A stretch of 64,000 nucleotides of DNA from Telopea speciosissima (GCF_018873765.1 NC_057925.1:11543568-11607567); one strand, 5' to 3'. Shown: positions 22,093 through 33,554, numbered from the stretch's first letter. Translations and numbers: made by a program. The notes: generated by a model not told the origin, from the sequence alone.

Positions 22093-24390
22093 CTCAAAAA
22101 ACGCGTCAAGTCCTTACGATCAGATCGTGGAGGGGAGTATCTATCGGATGAGTTTAAAGAACATCTCATATCCCAAGGGATAGTTAGTCAACTAACTAAT
22201 CCAGGCACACCATAACAAAATGGTGTATCCGAATGACGTAATCGGACCCTATTGGATATGGTCAGGACGATGCTCACTTATAGTGAGCTGCCTCTTTCTT
22301 TCTGGGGGTACGCTTTAGAGACGACGATATATATCTTGAATAGGGTTCCATCTAAGTCTGTAGCCAAGACACCCTTTGAGTTGTGGAAAGGGCAAAAGCC
22401 CAGTATTCAACACCTTAGGGTATGGGGTTGCATAGCACATGTGCGAAAGCAACAGACAGACAAGTTAGAATCCAGGACTTCGAGATGCTATTTCTTAGGC
22501 TACCCCAAAGGCACGATAGGCTATTATTTCTATGACCCAATTGATCAAAAGGTCATTGTAAGTAAACATGTCACATTTTTGGAGGAAGAAATGATGACCC
22601 AGAGGTCTGAACTAGTAGTCATAAAAGAGCTATCAGATGGCTCAGAAACGTCACTTCCAGAAGTGAGACCAACTTACATACCCGCTGAAATACCAACACC
22701 TGAGGAACCTCAACGCAGTGGGAGGACTGTTAGACCACCCACCAGGCTAACTCTTCTAACCGAAGAGGAAACAGTGGAAGAGTTCCACATGGTATCGGTT
22801 GAATCGGATGATGATCCGATGACATACTCTGAGGCTCTAAAGGATGTTGATGCCACTAGGTGGCTGGAAGCAATGCGCTCTGAAATCGATTCGATGCATT
22901 CCAACAAGGTCTGGACTCTAGTCGATCCACCACTTGGCGTCAAGCCGATTGGATGTAAATGGATCTTCAAGAGGAAGAAGGGCGCAGATGGAAAGGTCGA
23001 GAGATTCAAAGCGAGACTGGTGGCAAAGGGTTATACCCAGAAAGAGGGTATAGACTATAAGGAAACCTTTTCACCAGTAGCAATGATGAAATCCATCAGG
23101 ATTTTATTGGCTATCGCAGCACACTTTGATTATGAGATCTGGTAGATGGATGTGTAGACTGCATTTCTAAATGGGTTCCTTCAAGAGGAAATCTACATGG
23201 AACAGCCAGAGGGGTTCTCTTCCTTGGAGGAAGAAAGAAAGGTGTGCAAATTGCAGAGGTCCATTTATGGGCTGAAGCAGGCTTCCAGGAGCTGGAACAT
23301 CAGGTTTGATCAATCAATCAAATCATTTGGTTTTGATCAAAACATGGATGAACCATGCGTTTATAAGATCAGTGGGAGGGCAGTATGTTTTCTTGTTTTA
23401 TACATAGATGACATATTGCTGATTGGTAACGATGTAGGATTCCTTTCATCAGTAAAACAGTGGTTATCCATAATGTTTTCGATGAAAGACTTTGGTGAAG
23501 CTGGCTATATCCTTGGGATCAAACTCGTAAGAGATCGCCAGAAAAGGATGCTAGGCTTGTCACAGGCTACCTATATAGACAAAGTCTTGGCCAGATTTAG
23601 TATGGAGAACTCCAAGAGGGGAAGTGTTCCCTTCAGACATGGAGTCAGTCTTTCCAGATCTCAATGTCCTTAGTCTCAGACAGACATTGAAAAGATGAAG
23701 AGGATTCCCTATGCCTCAGCAGTAGGGAGTCTTATGTACGCCATGTTGTGTACGAGGCCGGATATTTGCTATGCAGTAGGCATGGTAAGTTGTTATCAAG
23801 CTAACCCTGGACGCGAGCATTGGAGTGCTGTTAAGAATGTCCTCAAGTACTTGAGAAGGACTAAGGAATAATTCTTGGTTTTTGGATCTGATCAGTTGTC
23901 AGTATTGGGATACACAGATTCAAATTTCCAAACTGACAAGGATGACAGAAAATCCACGTCCGGGATGGTATATCTAATGGGTGGAGGTACCATTGTGTGG
24001 CGGAGTGCGAAACAAAAGTCTACACCGATTCTACTACCGAACGGGAATACCTTGCGGCTGTGATGCAAGAAAAGAAGGTGTTTGGCTGAGAAAATTCCTA
24101 TCAGATTTGGAGGTAGTCCCTAATCTTGTCAAGGGCTCTATTCCCCTGTTATGTGACAACAGAGGGGCCATTGCATAAGCTAAGGAGCCTAGGGCTCATC
24201 AGAGGAACAAGCACGTGCAGCGGAAGTATCACCTCATCAGATAGATTATCCAGCAGGGTGACGTGAGTATCTCCAAAGTGGACACAACTGAAAATGTGTC
24301 TGATGCCATGACAAAGGGTTTGTCACCAGGAGTGTTTGAGAAACACATAGAGGGCATGGGTTTAAAATGTATGGGGAATTGGCTTTGATG
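22093..24390 (+). pseudogene. pol: copia-2 integrase C-terminal part, reverse transcriptase and RNase H
   Basis: The frame continues with RSDRGGEY (second integrase Asp). TAA at 22213-22215 and TGA at 22234-22236 lie within the QQNGVSERRNRT motif. The reverse transcriptase has [15 protein letters not shown] and YIDD (about 23401-23412), and the stretch around MDV.TAFLNG has stops at 23143-23145 and 23155-23157. Further stops lie at 23671-23673 and 23869-23871. RNase H (GYTDSNFQTDKDDRKSTSG) is followed by a frameshift near 24040-24060, then CDNRGAIA with stops at 24176 and 24242, and DAMTKGLSPGVFEKH near the end. Every pol domain is present but none is uninterrupted. Confidence 0.92.
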
Positions 24391-24392
24391 TA

Positions 24393-24404
24393 CAAGTGGG
24401 AGAT
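24393..24404 (+). other. Polypurine tract of copia-2
   Basis: AAGTGGGAGA lies directly before the 3' LTR start, matching the polypurine tract of copia-1 (AAGTGGGAGAA). Confidence 0.8.
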
Positions 24405-26113
24405 TATTGGACAAGTGTGTGTCCATCAAACCCGGTTCGGTCCGATTCAACCCGGTTCACCTTTGTATTGAACATTTATACATTTTATTTTAATATTGTC
24501 ACATGCGATATAAACTTTTTGAGCATTATGTGTCCGTAACTTATACTTAAAATGGTAGTCACAACTAGGATTTGGGCTGGGCACCCTTATCATATGGTCG
24601 TCGCATTGGGTATGCCTAGACATGTGATGTCAGGGTACGAATGCGAGTGCTCACATGTTTGATGTGTGCATTGGCGAAGAATCTACTTTGTCGATTCCCT
24701 CATGTATTACTGCCATATGTAGGAAGGGATAGACATGTGTCACCGACACCGCACTGAGGGAACTCCTCACTTGCAAAGTGTGATCGCATTCTTTGGTTCA
24801 TCAATGACTGAGACTCAAGCGAGTCAAAGTCGGTGTTCTGGGAATGCGTGAACACTTTGAGAGTGAAGGAGTTATCCAACACGGTCACCACTGCCCGATT
24901 GGGGAACACCAAGATAGAGACTGTCTGTGCATGGTCGGATCAGAATCTGGATCCAGCACGTTTTGGAAATGGTTTTGCAAAATTTATTTTACATAAAATG
25001 ATACATTATTTATAGTTATTTCAAATAAAGTGTTTTATCGAGTTTTGCGGGACCTGATCGGATGCACAGACGCTCTTATATGGACATGTACTATGGATTG
25101 GGGTTTGGCAGTACATGTGTACATGCCCTAGATTCCATAATGATGGTGTTGATTAGTGGGGGGGGTTGTATATGATAAATTGTTATCATATAGGGAGTTA
25201 TTTGGAATTTGCTAATATAATTGGCTCTTTATTTAATTAATGGATTTGGTGCTAATTGTAATTATCCATTAATAATTAAATAAAGAATCTAATTAATACT
25301 TTCCCTATTAGATTCTGCTTCTTCACCTGTGTAGCACTTTGAGTTTAAACAGAACTGCCAGACTGAGAGAGAGAGAGTCAGACTCTCACTAGGGCTCTAT
25401 TAAATCTATCTAGGATTTAATTAAACCCTATTATTATAAATAGGGGACCAAAAATACGCAGAAGAGAAGCTCTCCACGTTTTTGGAGCAGACACTCTCTC
25501 TCCTACATTTTTGGTTTCTCTCTCTCCCTCTTGTGATCTCTCTTCTTCTTCTTGCTTCTCTCACCTGTGTTTGAGAGTTAGGGTTTGTGAAACCCTAGAT
25601 CTGTGCTGAGGAGTTTGAGGGCATCTGGGATTGGCGTGTAGAACCTTGGTAGCACCATTGGAGGTTCAGATCTGTTTGCTTGGAGCGCTCATTGGAGGAA
25701 GAACCACTGTCTATTGGAGGAGCAACACTTGAGGCTCACCAGGTTAGCAGTTCTTTATTAATTCCTTCTGTTCATTGATTATTAATATTTATGGGATGCG
25801 AAAGAAACTTGAATCGATTATTTTCCGCTGCGCATGCGAGTATGGGATGGATCCCTCTTGCCATGTGATGGACTAGAGACGAGTTTCTCCGTTCCTATTG
25901 TGATAATTAATTTTATGGAATGCAATAGGGAAGGAGAAACCCTAATAGGGATGCACCAAGGTTCCCATGGGCGACCATGGGAAACCCTAAAATAAAAATG
26001 GGGCACCCATGGGACACCATGGGCTAACCCAGGGCGTGCAAAACCCTAAAGATAAATATCTTGGTCTCCCTAGGGAACCATGGTTTGATCCCTGGACCGT
26101 TGTTTGGCCAACA
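24405..26113 (+). repeat. 3' LTR of copia-2
   Basis: The LTR is 1709 bp, the same length as the 5' LTR. Its first dinucleotide is TA instead of TG (a G-to-A change) and it ends GGCCAACA. TATAAATA is at 25435-25442. The TA start would impair integrase recognition of this end in any new cDNA. Confidence 0.93.
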
Positions 26114-26118
26114 AGATA

Positions 26119-26538
26119 GCCATTCTTGTCTTCTCACCTGCAGGTAAGGTCTTCTCCTTCTGCCACCCTAGTGTGGAATCCATCGTTGATAGGTTCCTTA
26201 ATGAAAACAATTTGCCACCGGAAACCGCTGCATTGCCTCTTGTGGAGGCTTTCCGTGGAGCTAGTGTTTGCGAGCTCAACCAACAGTACACACAAGTGCT
26301 CAACCTAATGGAAATCGAGAAGAAGCGAGCTGAGACACTCTACCAATCGACCCCAGAAGCAAAGCAGGGTGAGCCCTGGTGGGAAGCACCCATTGAAAAT
26401 ATGGGATTGCATGAGCTTCAGAAGTTGATGATTTTTATGGAGGAACTTAAGAAGAATATGAAGAAACGTGTTGATGCTTCTTCAATCATCCCTTATGGAG
26501 ATGGTTATGGTTTTAGTATTGGACGTGGTCTTATCTGA
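26119..26538 (+). pseudogene. AGL62-like MADS-box gene A, 3' part
   Basis: Directly after the copia-2 target duplication the frame resumes with AILVFSPAGKVFSFCHP, the end of the MADS domain. It runs through the coiled region ([27 protein letters not shown]) to GRGLI and TGA at 26536. The 139 codons here plus the 49 upstream give 188, against 223 in the intact paralogue. The 35 missing residues correspond to an in-frame deletion near the C-terminus (after KKRVDA). Reading frame is kept across the insertion point, so the insertion is younger than the gene. Confidence 0.92.
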
Positions 26539-26945
26539 ATTACTCTTCTTCTTCTTTCAATGTGTATAAGGGAAGTAGTTTTCTGTCTAGTAGTGTGGCC
26601 TACGCCAGAACTCTTATGTATCTATCTCTCTCCTCCTCAAAACAAGGGGGTATCGGTGTCTTTTCATATGGGGAGGAAGCGATAGACTCATGAGAAGTTG
26701 CGTTGGCTATACTCCCGGACAGAGTTCTTTTTCCCAATAATTTATGGATTTTTTCAGTTTTTTTTTTATTGAAATAAATGGAGAAATAATGATTGAAATT
26801 GACAAAAAATGGGCGTTCCTTGGCGAACGATTAAAAGAAGAATCCAGATTTAAATTAATTCATACCAATTAAGTTAATATAAAATGTATGTGCTTGGGTT
26901 GGCCTCGATACCGATTCTCTTAATAGTTCCTTGTTTTTTATTAGA
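26539..26945. other. 3' flank of MADS pseudogene A
   Basis: A CT-rich stretch follows the stop ('cttcttcttctttc'), as after the intact MADS gene at 37720. It probably represents the 3' untranslated region. No further gene is seen. Confidence 0.55.
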
Positions 26946-27760
26946 ATTATTGAATGAATAACTTCTCTTGTTCAATGGTAATCCAATTACATTAGGTATA
27001 TATATATTTGGTGAAGCCTGATCTTAGTCCAAAAAGTGCAGTGGGAAATCTTCAGAGGGCCATTTCGGCCTCAAAATGCATCCGGATGGCCTTAAAGGTG
27101 CATACATTAATGCCAAAGACAATGAATCCTACAGAGCTCGTCGAAATCTTTGATTTGATATGTATATCAGCATAGTTAGGTTCAGGTGCGACCCTAATCG
27201 AGTGGGTCTTTTGGGCTTCTAAGGGCATTTATGTACTTGTTTGGGTTAGGGCTTTTCTATATAGTGTCCTTATCTGGTTGAGAGATGTAAGTGAGATCTG
27301 AGGATTTGTAACTTGCTTCAGAGAAATAGTGGAAACCAGTTCTGTTGTTGGCCGTAGATGTAGCCTACCTTCTTGGGGGTGAAACCACATAAAATCCCTG
27401 TGTTGTGTGTTTGTTCTTCTCTTCTTTTTCGTTTTCAAGAGAGTCCTTGAGTACATAGAGTGTTATCACATGTGATACAAGGAGTCCTGGATTATTATCA
27501 CATGTGATAGTCCTGAATCAAATAGGTTGTTATCACATGTGATATAAAGATTATCGCTGACTATCATGTAGGAGGTGATCACCATCCAATCTTATCTCTA
27601 TCGATAAATTTTCACTTTGAGTTGCACTTAGAGTAGAAATAAGTAGGTGAGTGACTGTAAAAGATCGGGTTAGTTGACTTTGTAGGAGAATGGCTAGATG
27701 TGGATAAGCACGGTTGATAGGTATTGCTAGGGCCACGACCATTACCGCGACCACACGGAA
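26946..27760 (-). repeat. LTR-like repeat block of a minus-strand copia remnant, with an insertion
   Basis: 26946-27005 and 27437-27730 match 28873-28935 and 28955-29175. Shared anchors are 'attgaatgaataacttctct', 'gtccttgagtacatagagtg' and 'gatgtggataagcacggttg'. Between them, about 27006-27436 is an insertion that itself looks like part of another copia LTR ('gggggtgaaaccacataaaa', with 'ccctgtgttg' following). Three copies of a palindromic TATCACATGTGATA-type motif lie at 27465-27545. Confidence 0.6.
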
Positions 27761-27823
27761 GGAGTGGGCAACCATGACCACTGTGTTGAGTCACATTAGT
27801 GGAAGCATGTGTAGAGGGATCTA

Positions 27824-28150
27824 TCATAGCACGACGTGATGAAGCAAATGCTTATGACTTACAAGTAGACCATGAAGTTCGGTGAAGGATATCGGATCGG
27901 AACGAGCCATCATAGTAGGAACCGGTGATTGATATTCATCACGTAGGGCGCGAAAGATGTGAATATTAAGATCTTGAGTGGGCAAGGGCTTGCCGGCAGC
28001 AACTAGTTCATCTGATAGAGACTTTGCACATTGGAGAAATTGGACAATGCTTTCATCATGTTTGTGTATGACGTTTTGCGAGTGCAACATTGAGAGATAA
28101 AATTCAGGTAGTAAAAGCCAAGCTGTAGGCAGCATGACAAAGCGCCCCAT
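27824..28150 (-). pseudogene. Ty1/copia gag C-terminal fragment
   Basis: The minus-strand frame reads LHSQNVIHKHDESIVQFLQ, then AKSLSDELVAAGKPLPTQDL and ISFTELHGLLVSHKHLL. This is the UBN2-type copia gag, in which 'L..AG.P....dl' and 'f.el...L...E' are conserved. The N-terminal half lies at 28524-28764, separated by an unrelated insert. No pol gene is present, so this is a deleted or non-autonomous copia element. Confidence 0.8.
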
Positions 28151-28154
28151 AACT

Positions 28155-28515
28155 CCTTGTTGGTGTTGTGACCAACTAAGGGTGGCCGTTAGGCTGCCCG
28201 TCCGACCCTTTCAACACCTTGTCAACCCATTTACACGTTACGGTCTTTAGATCTTTAGGACAGAGAAGGAGTTCCCACATCTCATTCTTGTTCAAGGCAC
28301 TCCTTGCGCTTTTTCTCTAAGCTTATGTCAGGGGGCGCTCAAGAAGACTAGGTTAGGTACACAGCTTTTTCTCTTTTCCTGAACCCCTGACTGCTGCCCT
28401 GATCTTAGCAAATCCGAGAGCGCCCTTAGGTGAACTCTGCTCCTCTCACGAGAAGAGAGCTAAGGCTGAGGTACTCTTCAAGGGATATAGTATCCTCAGA
28501 AAGAGATACGATCAA
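28155..28515. other. Insert of unlike composition inside the copia gag remnant
   Basis: Neither strand gives gag homology here, although both neighbours are halves of one gag. The segment is GC-richer than its surroundings and contains runs such as 'gagagcgcccttaggtgaac'. It reminds me of plant mitochondrial intergenic DNA, but I cannot confirm that by eye. It could equally be diverged repeat DNA. Confidence 0.35.
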
Positions 28516-28523
28516 GAGACTCT

Positions 28524-28764
28524 TCACAAAGGCATCATGTTCATACCAGGTGGCGCCAAGAGTTGGATCTTAAGGGCGCGGCTTGTGACCAAGTACATAA
28601 TCATAGAGTCGTTGCCCAATGAGATAGGGCTCAATTTGAGTGTGCCAATAAACATAATTCTTAGATGATAATTTGAGGTGCAAAAAATGAGAGGCACCTG
28701 AGAGAGTGACGGGAGGAGCAAGAATGGCAGAAGCCGTGGGCATGGAGGAAGGAGGATCGGCCAT
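28524..28764 (-). pseudogene. Ty1/copia gag N-terminal fragment
   Basis: From ATG at 28764 (minus strand) the frame begins MADPPSSMPTASAILAPP and contains LKLSSKNYVYWHTQIEPYLI, the conserved 'kL..nNY..W...i.p.L' start of copia gag proteins. It then shifts frame near 28570. A (GA)n run and a partial tRNA-Met-type primer site (28861-28872, read on the minus strand as TGGTATAAAGAG) lie upstream, so the element's 5' end is to the right. Confidence 0.8.
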
Positions 28765-28768
28765 GGAC

Positions 28769-28769
<1 letters not shown>

Positions 28770-28809
<40 letters not shown>
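28770..28809. repeat. (GA)n microsatellite
   Basis: About 20 GA units lie just upstream of the minus-strand copia gag start. Similar runs occur at 39880-39922 and 42785-42822. Confidence 0.9.
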
Positions 28810-28813
<4 letters not shown>

Positions 28814-28872
28814 AAATAAAAATAAAAAAAATATTTTAGATGTGCTCATTGGAGCGTGTAGCTCTTTATACC

Positions 28873-29175
28873 ATATTGAATGAATAACTTCTCTTATTCA
28901 ATGGTAATCCGATTACATCAAGTATATATTGATAGGGTAGAGTTTTACAAGTAGAAGAGTCCTTGAGTACATAGAGTGTTATCACATGTGATATCAAGAG
29001 TCCTAAGTCAAATAGGTTGTTATCACATGTGATATGAAGATTATCGACAACTATCTTGTAGAAGGTCATCATCATCCCATCTTATCGTTGTCGATAGAGT
29101 TCCACTTTGAGTAGGAATGAATTAGGTGAGTGAATGTAGGAGATCGGCTAGATGTGGATAAGCACGGTTGATAAG
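28873..29175 (-). repeat. LTR-like block of the minus-strand copia remnant
   Basis: The block begins directly next to the primer-site-like sequence, as a 5' LTR end should. It matches 26946-27005 plus 27437-27730. It carries two more copies of the TATCACATGTGATA-type palindrome (28979-28993 and 29018-29032). The outer boundary is uncertain: the match stops at 'gcacggttgat', which is not a typical LTR start. Confidence 0.6.
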
Positions 29176-29899
29176 AAGGTAGTTGAGCTGTTCCCACTGA
29201 TGGCAATGGCGTAGATGGGTTAGTTCTCATTTTCTTTTGTTTCTCTGTATTCGTCTTGGTATGCCTAGACGTTAAATACTTGTTTTATCTTTTTCTTCTT
29301 AATATATCTTTGCTGACATTTAACAAAAAATACCTCAGCGTGCATGTGTACAATTCCGAACACAATTGTAACCACTAACTTTCTGCTAGTTGAGGGAAGG
29401 CCATTCATATTTGTGGAGAAAATAGTTTACAAAGAATTTTAAATACTACAGCTCCCTTGGCTCCGTTTGGTTGCAAGGGGAATTAGAGGAAAGAAAGTGA
29501 ACATTTTTAAACCTAAAAATAGAACTTTGGTAATCATTATCCAAAATGATTGTATAAATTACTTAAAGGGAAAAAGAATGCAGCTCGGTTGTGTGGCCCC
29601 TGCGCTAGACACAGGAGCGCCCTAAATTACCACCCGCCCCCTATGAAACCAAAAATCCTATCTATGTTGATGCTCCTGTGTGGAGTCTCATTGGTCCCCA
29701 CGCAGGTGCAAGAGTCATGCGACCTTATAATGATCCCTTGCCGATTACTTAAATATCGATCTTATCATATTTCATAACGGTATTTTTTTAATGAAATTTT
29801 TATTTTAATTTTCAAATTCAAGGAATTCAAGGGATTGCGATTCAAAGTAAAGTGAGTTTTTATAACTAAATATGGAATGATTTGAAGTTAGTAATATAT
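29176..29899. other. Spacer without recognised gene
   Basis: The sequence is AT-rich. No conserved frame, repeat ends or RNA gene could be recognised. Confidence 0.5.
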
Positions 29900-30130
29900 T
29901 CATGTGGGGTTTTTTTTTTGCTAAAGATCAGCAATGTGTATTAAATATAGAAGAAAAACTTACAAGGATTGACTGAAAACTTCAAAAAAGATAATCCAGA
30001 GAACTAACGTGAACCCTTCGCCCTAGTCCTTAGGTAACTGTTAGAGCCAGGCGATCAAATCAGTTACAAATTAGGTGAATCTATAGAAAGGCCGTTCAAG
30101 CGCTTCCCAATAGACAATCTGCCAGATAAA

Positions 30131-30535
30131 TTAGGGTGGAGCAGGCCAACAAGAGGTGTTTTTCCTTTTCGCCGCGTAGGTGGCAAGAGCATCCGCAGCC
30201 GAATTTGCTTCTCTATAGCAATGGGTCATACGCCACTGGATGGAGCCAAGAAAGTTCGAGGCTTTCCACCACTTATACATTAGGTTCCAAGGAATCTTAT
30301 TAGAGAGAATTGAAGAGACAACTGCTTCCGAGTCACACTCAATCCAAAGATTTCTTGCGCCCATTTCTCTAGCGGGGTCTACTCCTGTAAAGAAAGCCCC
30401 CAGTTCAGCCATGTAATTCGATCCCACACCCTGGTGCTCAGAGAAGCATCTTAACACAGCTCCCAAGTAATCATGAAGTACCCCTCCTCCTCCTATCGAT
30501 CTAGGATTACCCAAGGAAGAGCCATCAATGTTCAA
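30131..30535 (-). pseudogene. LINE ORF2 RNase H domain
   Basis: The frame starts NIDGSSLGNPRSIGGGGVLHD and includes NYMAELGAFFTG, IECDSEAVVS and a C-terminal REANSAADALA. These are the D, E, D and H/D-region signatures of the plant RVT_3/RNase H fold (D of the NIDGS motif, E of AEL, D of ECDS, and the NxxAD region). A minority of plant L1 lineages carry this domain after the reverse transcriptase. It degrades RNA in RNA-DNA hybrids. Confidence 0.88.
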
Positions 30536-30880
30536 TTTCCACCACCCAAGTGGTGGTTGCCTCCATCACACTTCTACCATCCTTCTAACAGGTGGCCTTG
30601 AAATTGTCACCTTCAGCATACGTGCCAAGGTAAGATCATTCACTATTTGCACCTACACCCCTTTCACCCTTATGCAGTCCCCAACTTCCCCATAGCATAG
30701 CTTTGCCACTTCAGTAGGAGTTCTTCTCAAGTTGTCATGGCATCGTCTATTGCGCTCCCACCAAATATTTTTGCAACAGATAATTAGTATAGCATCCCAT
30801 GCCTTAGGTAGGGGAACAGTCTTGGCCTTTCTGCGCCACCATGAAAATAATAATTCAATGGTTGGGAAACCACTCCAGCT

Positions 30881-31537
30881 CTAATTGAAGACATATAGCA
30901 CCGCCATCCAGATTTGACGTGAGAAGGCATAGTCAAGAAATAGATGCTTGATCGTTTCGCAGTCCATGTAGCATAGATCGCACCTTGAAGCTAGAGGAAC
31001 TGCTTTGTGACATACCATGTGGTCGGTGGGAAGTACTCCATGCGCAGGCCTCCATCCGAATACAGCAGCACGTGGATGAAGGTCACGGTTCCAAATAGTC
31101 GATACCCACTCAGGTATGGGCGCCTTTATGCGTAGGGTCTCCCAAGCAGTCTTGACCGTGAAGCGGCCAGTGGTTGCAAGCTCCCAAAATCTCATATCCA
31201 GTCTATTGTGACAAGTAATTCCACTACCTTGAATCACCGTGAAGGCCCTTTGGAGTTCAGGTTCTTGGACTGCCGGCATATCCCAGCTACCTTCTTTCCA
31301 AAAGTCCGTCACCATTGCCGATAAATTGCGTGGAATGTGTAGGGGATAGACGAGATCCTCAATGCTTTGGTTGTGAACCCACTTGTCATACCAAAAACTT
31401 ACTGAATTTCCATTTCCAATCACCCATCTCTCTGCAAATCGAATAAAATCCCAAACTCTTCTTAGCCTAGGTAGAAGCGTGGAGGTATCAGCAGTCTTCT
31501 TGAGTGACCCATCTGCCTTCACTAGTCGACCTCTCAA
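30881..31537 (-). pseudogene. LINE ORF2 zf-RVT region
   Basis: The frame includes WVIGNGNSVSFWYDKWV, then ATTGRFTVKTAWETLR and the zinc-binding-like LASRCDLCYMDCETIKHLF (Cys, Cys, Cys, His). This order is typical of the region C-terminal to plant LINE reverse transcriptases. It is separated from the reverse transcriptase by frame changes near 31540-31810. Confidence 0.85.
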
Positions 31538-31809
31538 AAAAGCTGCCAGGGTAGACTGATCTGTGTATATAGTCTAGGAGAGTTTAGCAATCAGGGCCAA
31601 ATTTAAATCTCATAATCGAAGAATTCCGAGTCCACCTTCCTTCTTGGGCTTACACAGCCTATCCCATCAAATAGTGATGGCCCTAGAGCTGTCAGCCTCC
31701 CTTGACCAAATAAAGTTACGTATCCATCTCTCCATAACCTCTATAGTGCCCAATGGCCAGAGATATACAGAGAAGTTGTCGACTGGGATACTACCCATGA
31801 TAGTACAAA

Positions 31810-32652
31810 CTAGCTCAATCCTTTCGGCCATGGCAGAAGGCATCCCTTCCAAGACGCAAGTCTTAGCTTGAACTGATCTACTAGAGGCTTAATCATGTCG
31901 TGTTTCACCCTGCCCTTCATCAATATAACTCCTAGGTACCTTGTTAGGAAGGTACACACTGGGATTTGGAGCACTGATAAAATTCTCCATCTTCTAGCAG
32001 CTGAGACACGACCAAAATAGACCTTGCTTTTAGCGAGGTTGATCACATGTCCTGAATAATCTCCATAGGCCTCCAGAAAGTGCTTGACACTCCTAACATT
32101 AGCCAGCTCTGCCTTCATAAAGATAAACAGGTCATCAGCATAAAAAAGGTGGGAGGGGGTTATCACCTGGCGTGGTCCTGCAAGAGCATTATGCCATCCT
32201 CTATGTCGCATGTCCTTCAACCCTCTGCATAGTACCTCTTCAGAGAGAATAAAGAGGAGAGGGGATAGTGGGTCACCTTGTCTCAATCCTCATTCCATCC
32301 CAAAAAAGCCGACCAGTCCACCATTAATCAAAATTGAGATCCGAGTTGATTGGAGTATTTGGTGCACCCAATGAATCCACAATTGTGAGAAACCAAAGGC
32401 ACTGAGCACATCGAACAGAAAACTCCACTCAAGCGTGTCAAAAGCCTTTTGTATGTCCAGCTTCATACCCATTCCACCTCCCCTACATTTAACTTCCATT
32501 AGGTTTGTAAGCTCTGAAGCCACCCCAATATTTTCATAAATAACTCCGCCTTTCTGGAAAGCCCCTTGCTCTGGAGATATCAGCTTGTGCAATATGGAGG
32601 GTAATCTAGTTGACATAATTTTAGGGATAATTTTAAAAAAGAAATTCCCCAT
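31810..32652 (-). pseudogene. LINE ORF2 reverse transcriptase core
   Basis: The upstream piece (32652-32290) has FQKGGVIYENIGVASEL and LDIQKAFDTLEW, holding the first catalytic Asp. The next piece in the same frame (32286-31810) has RQGDPLSPLLFIL and the catalytic FYADD. A TGA at 32287-32289 separates them, at a position just before GLRQGDP where CGA (Arg) would be expected. Further upstream pieces of ORF2 (33439-32912) carry the conserved linker (REKWLKFGDRYSKYFH). Confidence 0.9.
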
Positions 32653-32911
32653 GCAGAGAGGGCGGAACTGCCCACCCTTTTGGCATTCTCAACCTTAGGG
32701 ATCAAGCAGAGAAAGTTACAGTTCACCCCTTTAGTCACAATGCCTTCGCTAAAGAAACTCTGAATGCCTCAACACACGTCCCTACAAATGATGTCCCGAC
32801 ACACCCTAAAGAACGTACTAGGTTAACCATCCGGTCCAGGGGCATTAGCTGGGTCCAAGTCAAAAATAGTAGTTCGATTTCGTCTTGCGAAGGGATCTAG
32901 ACAGCATGACA

Positions 32912-33439
32912 TTATCTTGATCTTACCGGGTAGGGATCGCGGAAGAGCTGCATCTCTAATCCTCCCCCACTCTTGAAGAAGCTCTCATAGTGAGCTACTA
33001 AATGATCACCAATCTCCTTAGGATCAATCAAGGCCGAGCCATCATCCCTTAATATTTCTCGAATGGTGTTCTTGGTGCGCCTCATTCTAGTTGAGAGATG
33101 GAAATATTTAGAGTAGCGATCACCAAATTTCAACCATTTTTCTCTTGATTTTTCACCCCAAAGCCTCTCCTGTAGCTCAAGAGCTTGGTTATAATCAGGA
33201 CGAGCCTGCACCTTTCTCTCAAATAATGCTTCAGAGAACCCTTCCGCATCTAATAGACCTTGTACCTGGTCAAGTTCAGCCTTAGAGCGGCTGATTTCAT
33301 GATCAACGTGGGGGAAAGTCTCCCTAGCCCACTCCCTCAACGGTCCTTTAAGTCTTTTTAGTTTGGTATGAACCACAAAAATTAGAGAGCCCAATACCAG
33401 TTCCACCTGAGCTCTGCACCACTCTACAAAAATCCCCAT
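32912..33439 (-). pseudogene. LINE ORF2 linker between endonuclease and reverse transcriptase
   Basis: The frame includes LKRLKGPLREWARETF, LQERLWGEKSREKWLKFGD and STRMRRTKNTIREI. These are the conserved segments between endonuclease and reverse transcriptase in plant L1 elements. It is in a different frame from the endonuclease piece (33555-34166), so at least one frameshift lies near 33440-33555. Confidence 0.85.
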
Positions 33440-33554
33440 GATCTACCCAAAACCTTTGCATGCGGAAAGGGATATTATTAGGCCGCGACACCGCTTCACT
33501 ACACACCACCAGAGGTGCATGATCAGAGGATCCACGAACTAAAACTCACTGAAC

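Larger units (their letters stand above)
16862..26113 (+). mobile_element. Ty1/copia LTR retrotransposon copia-2, inserted in a MADS gene
   Basis: The 9252-bp element has 1709-bp LTRs at both ends, a tRNA-Met primer binding site, gag, pol in copia order and a polypurine tract. The target duplication AGATA is perfect (16857-16861 and 26114-26118). The coding region has about ten in-frame stop codons and one frameshift, so it is defective. It sits in the same orientation as the MADS gene. A diverged solo LTR of the same family lies at 37995-41174. Confidence 0.96.
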
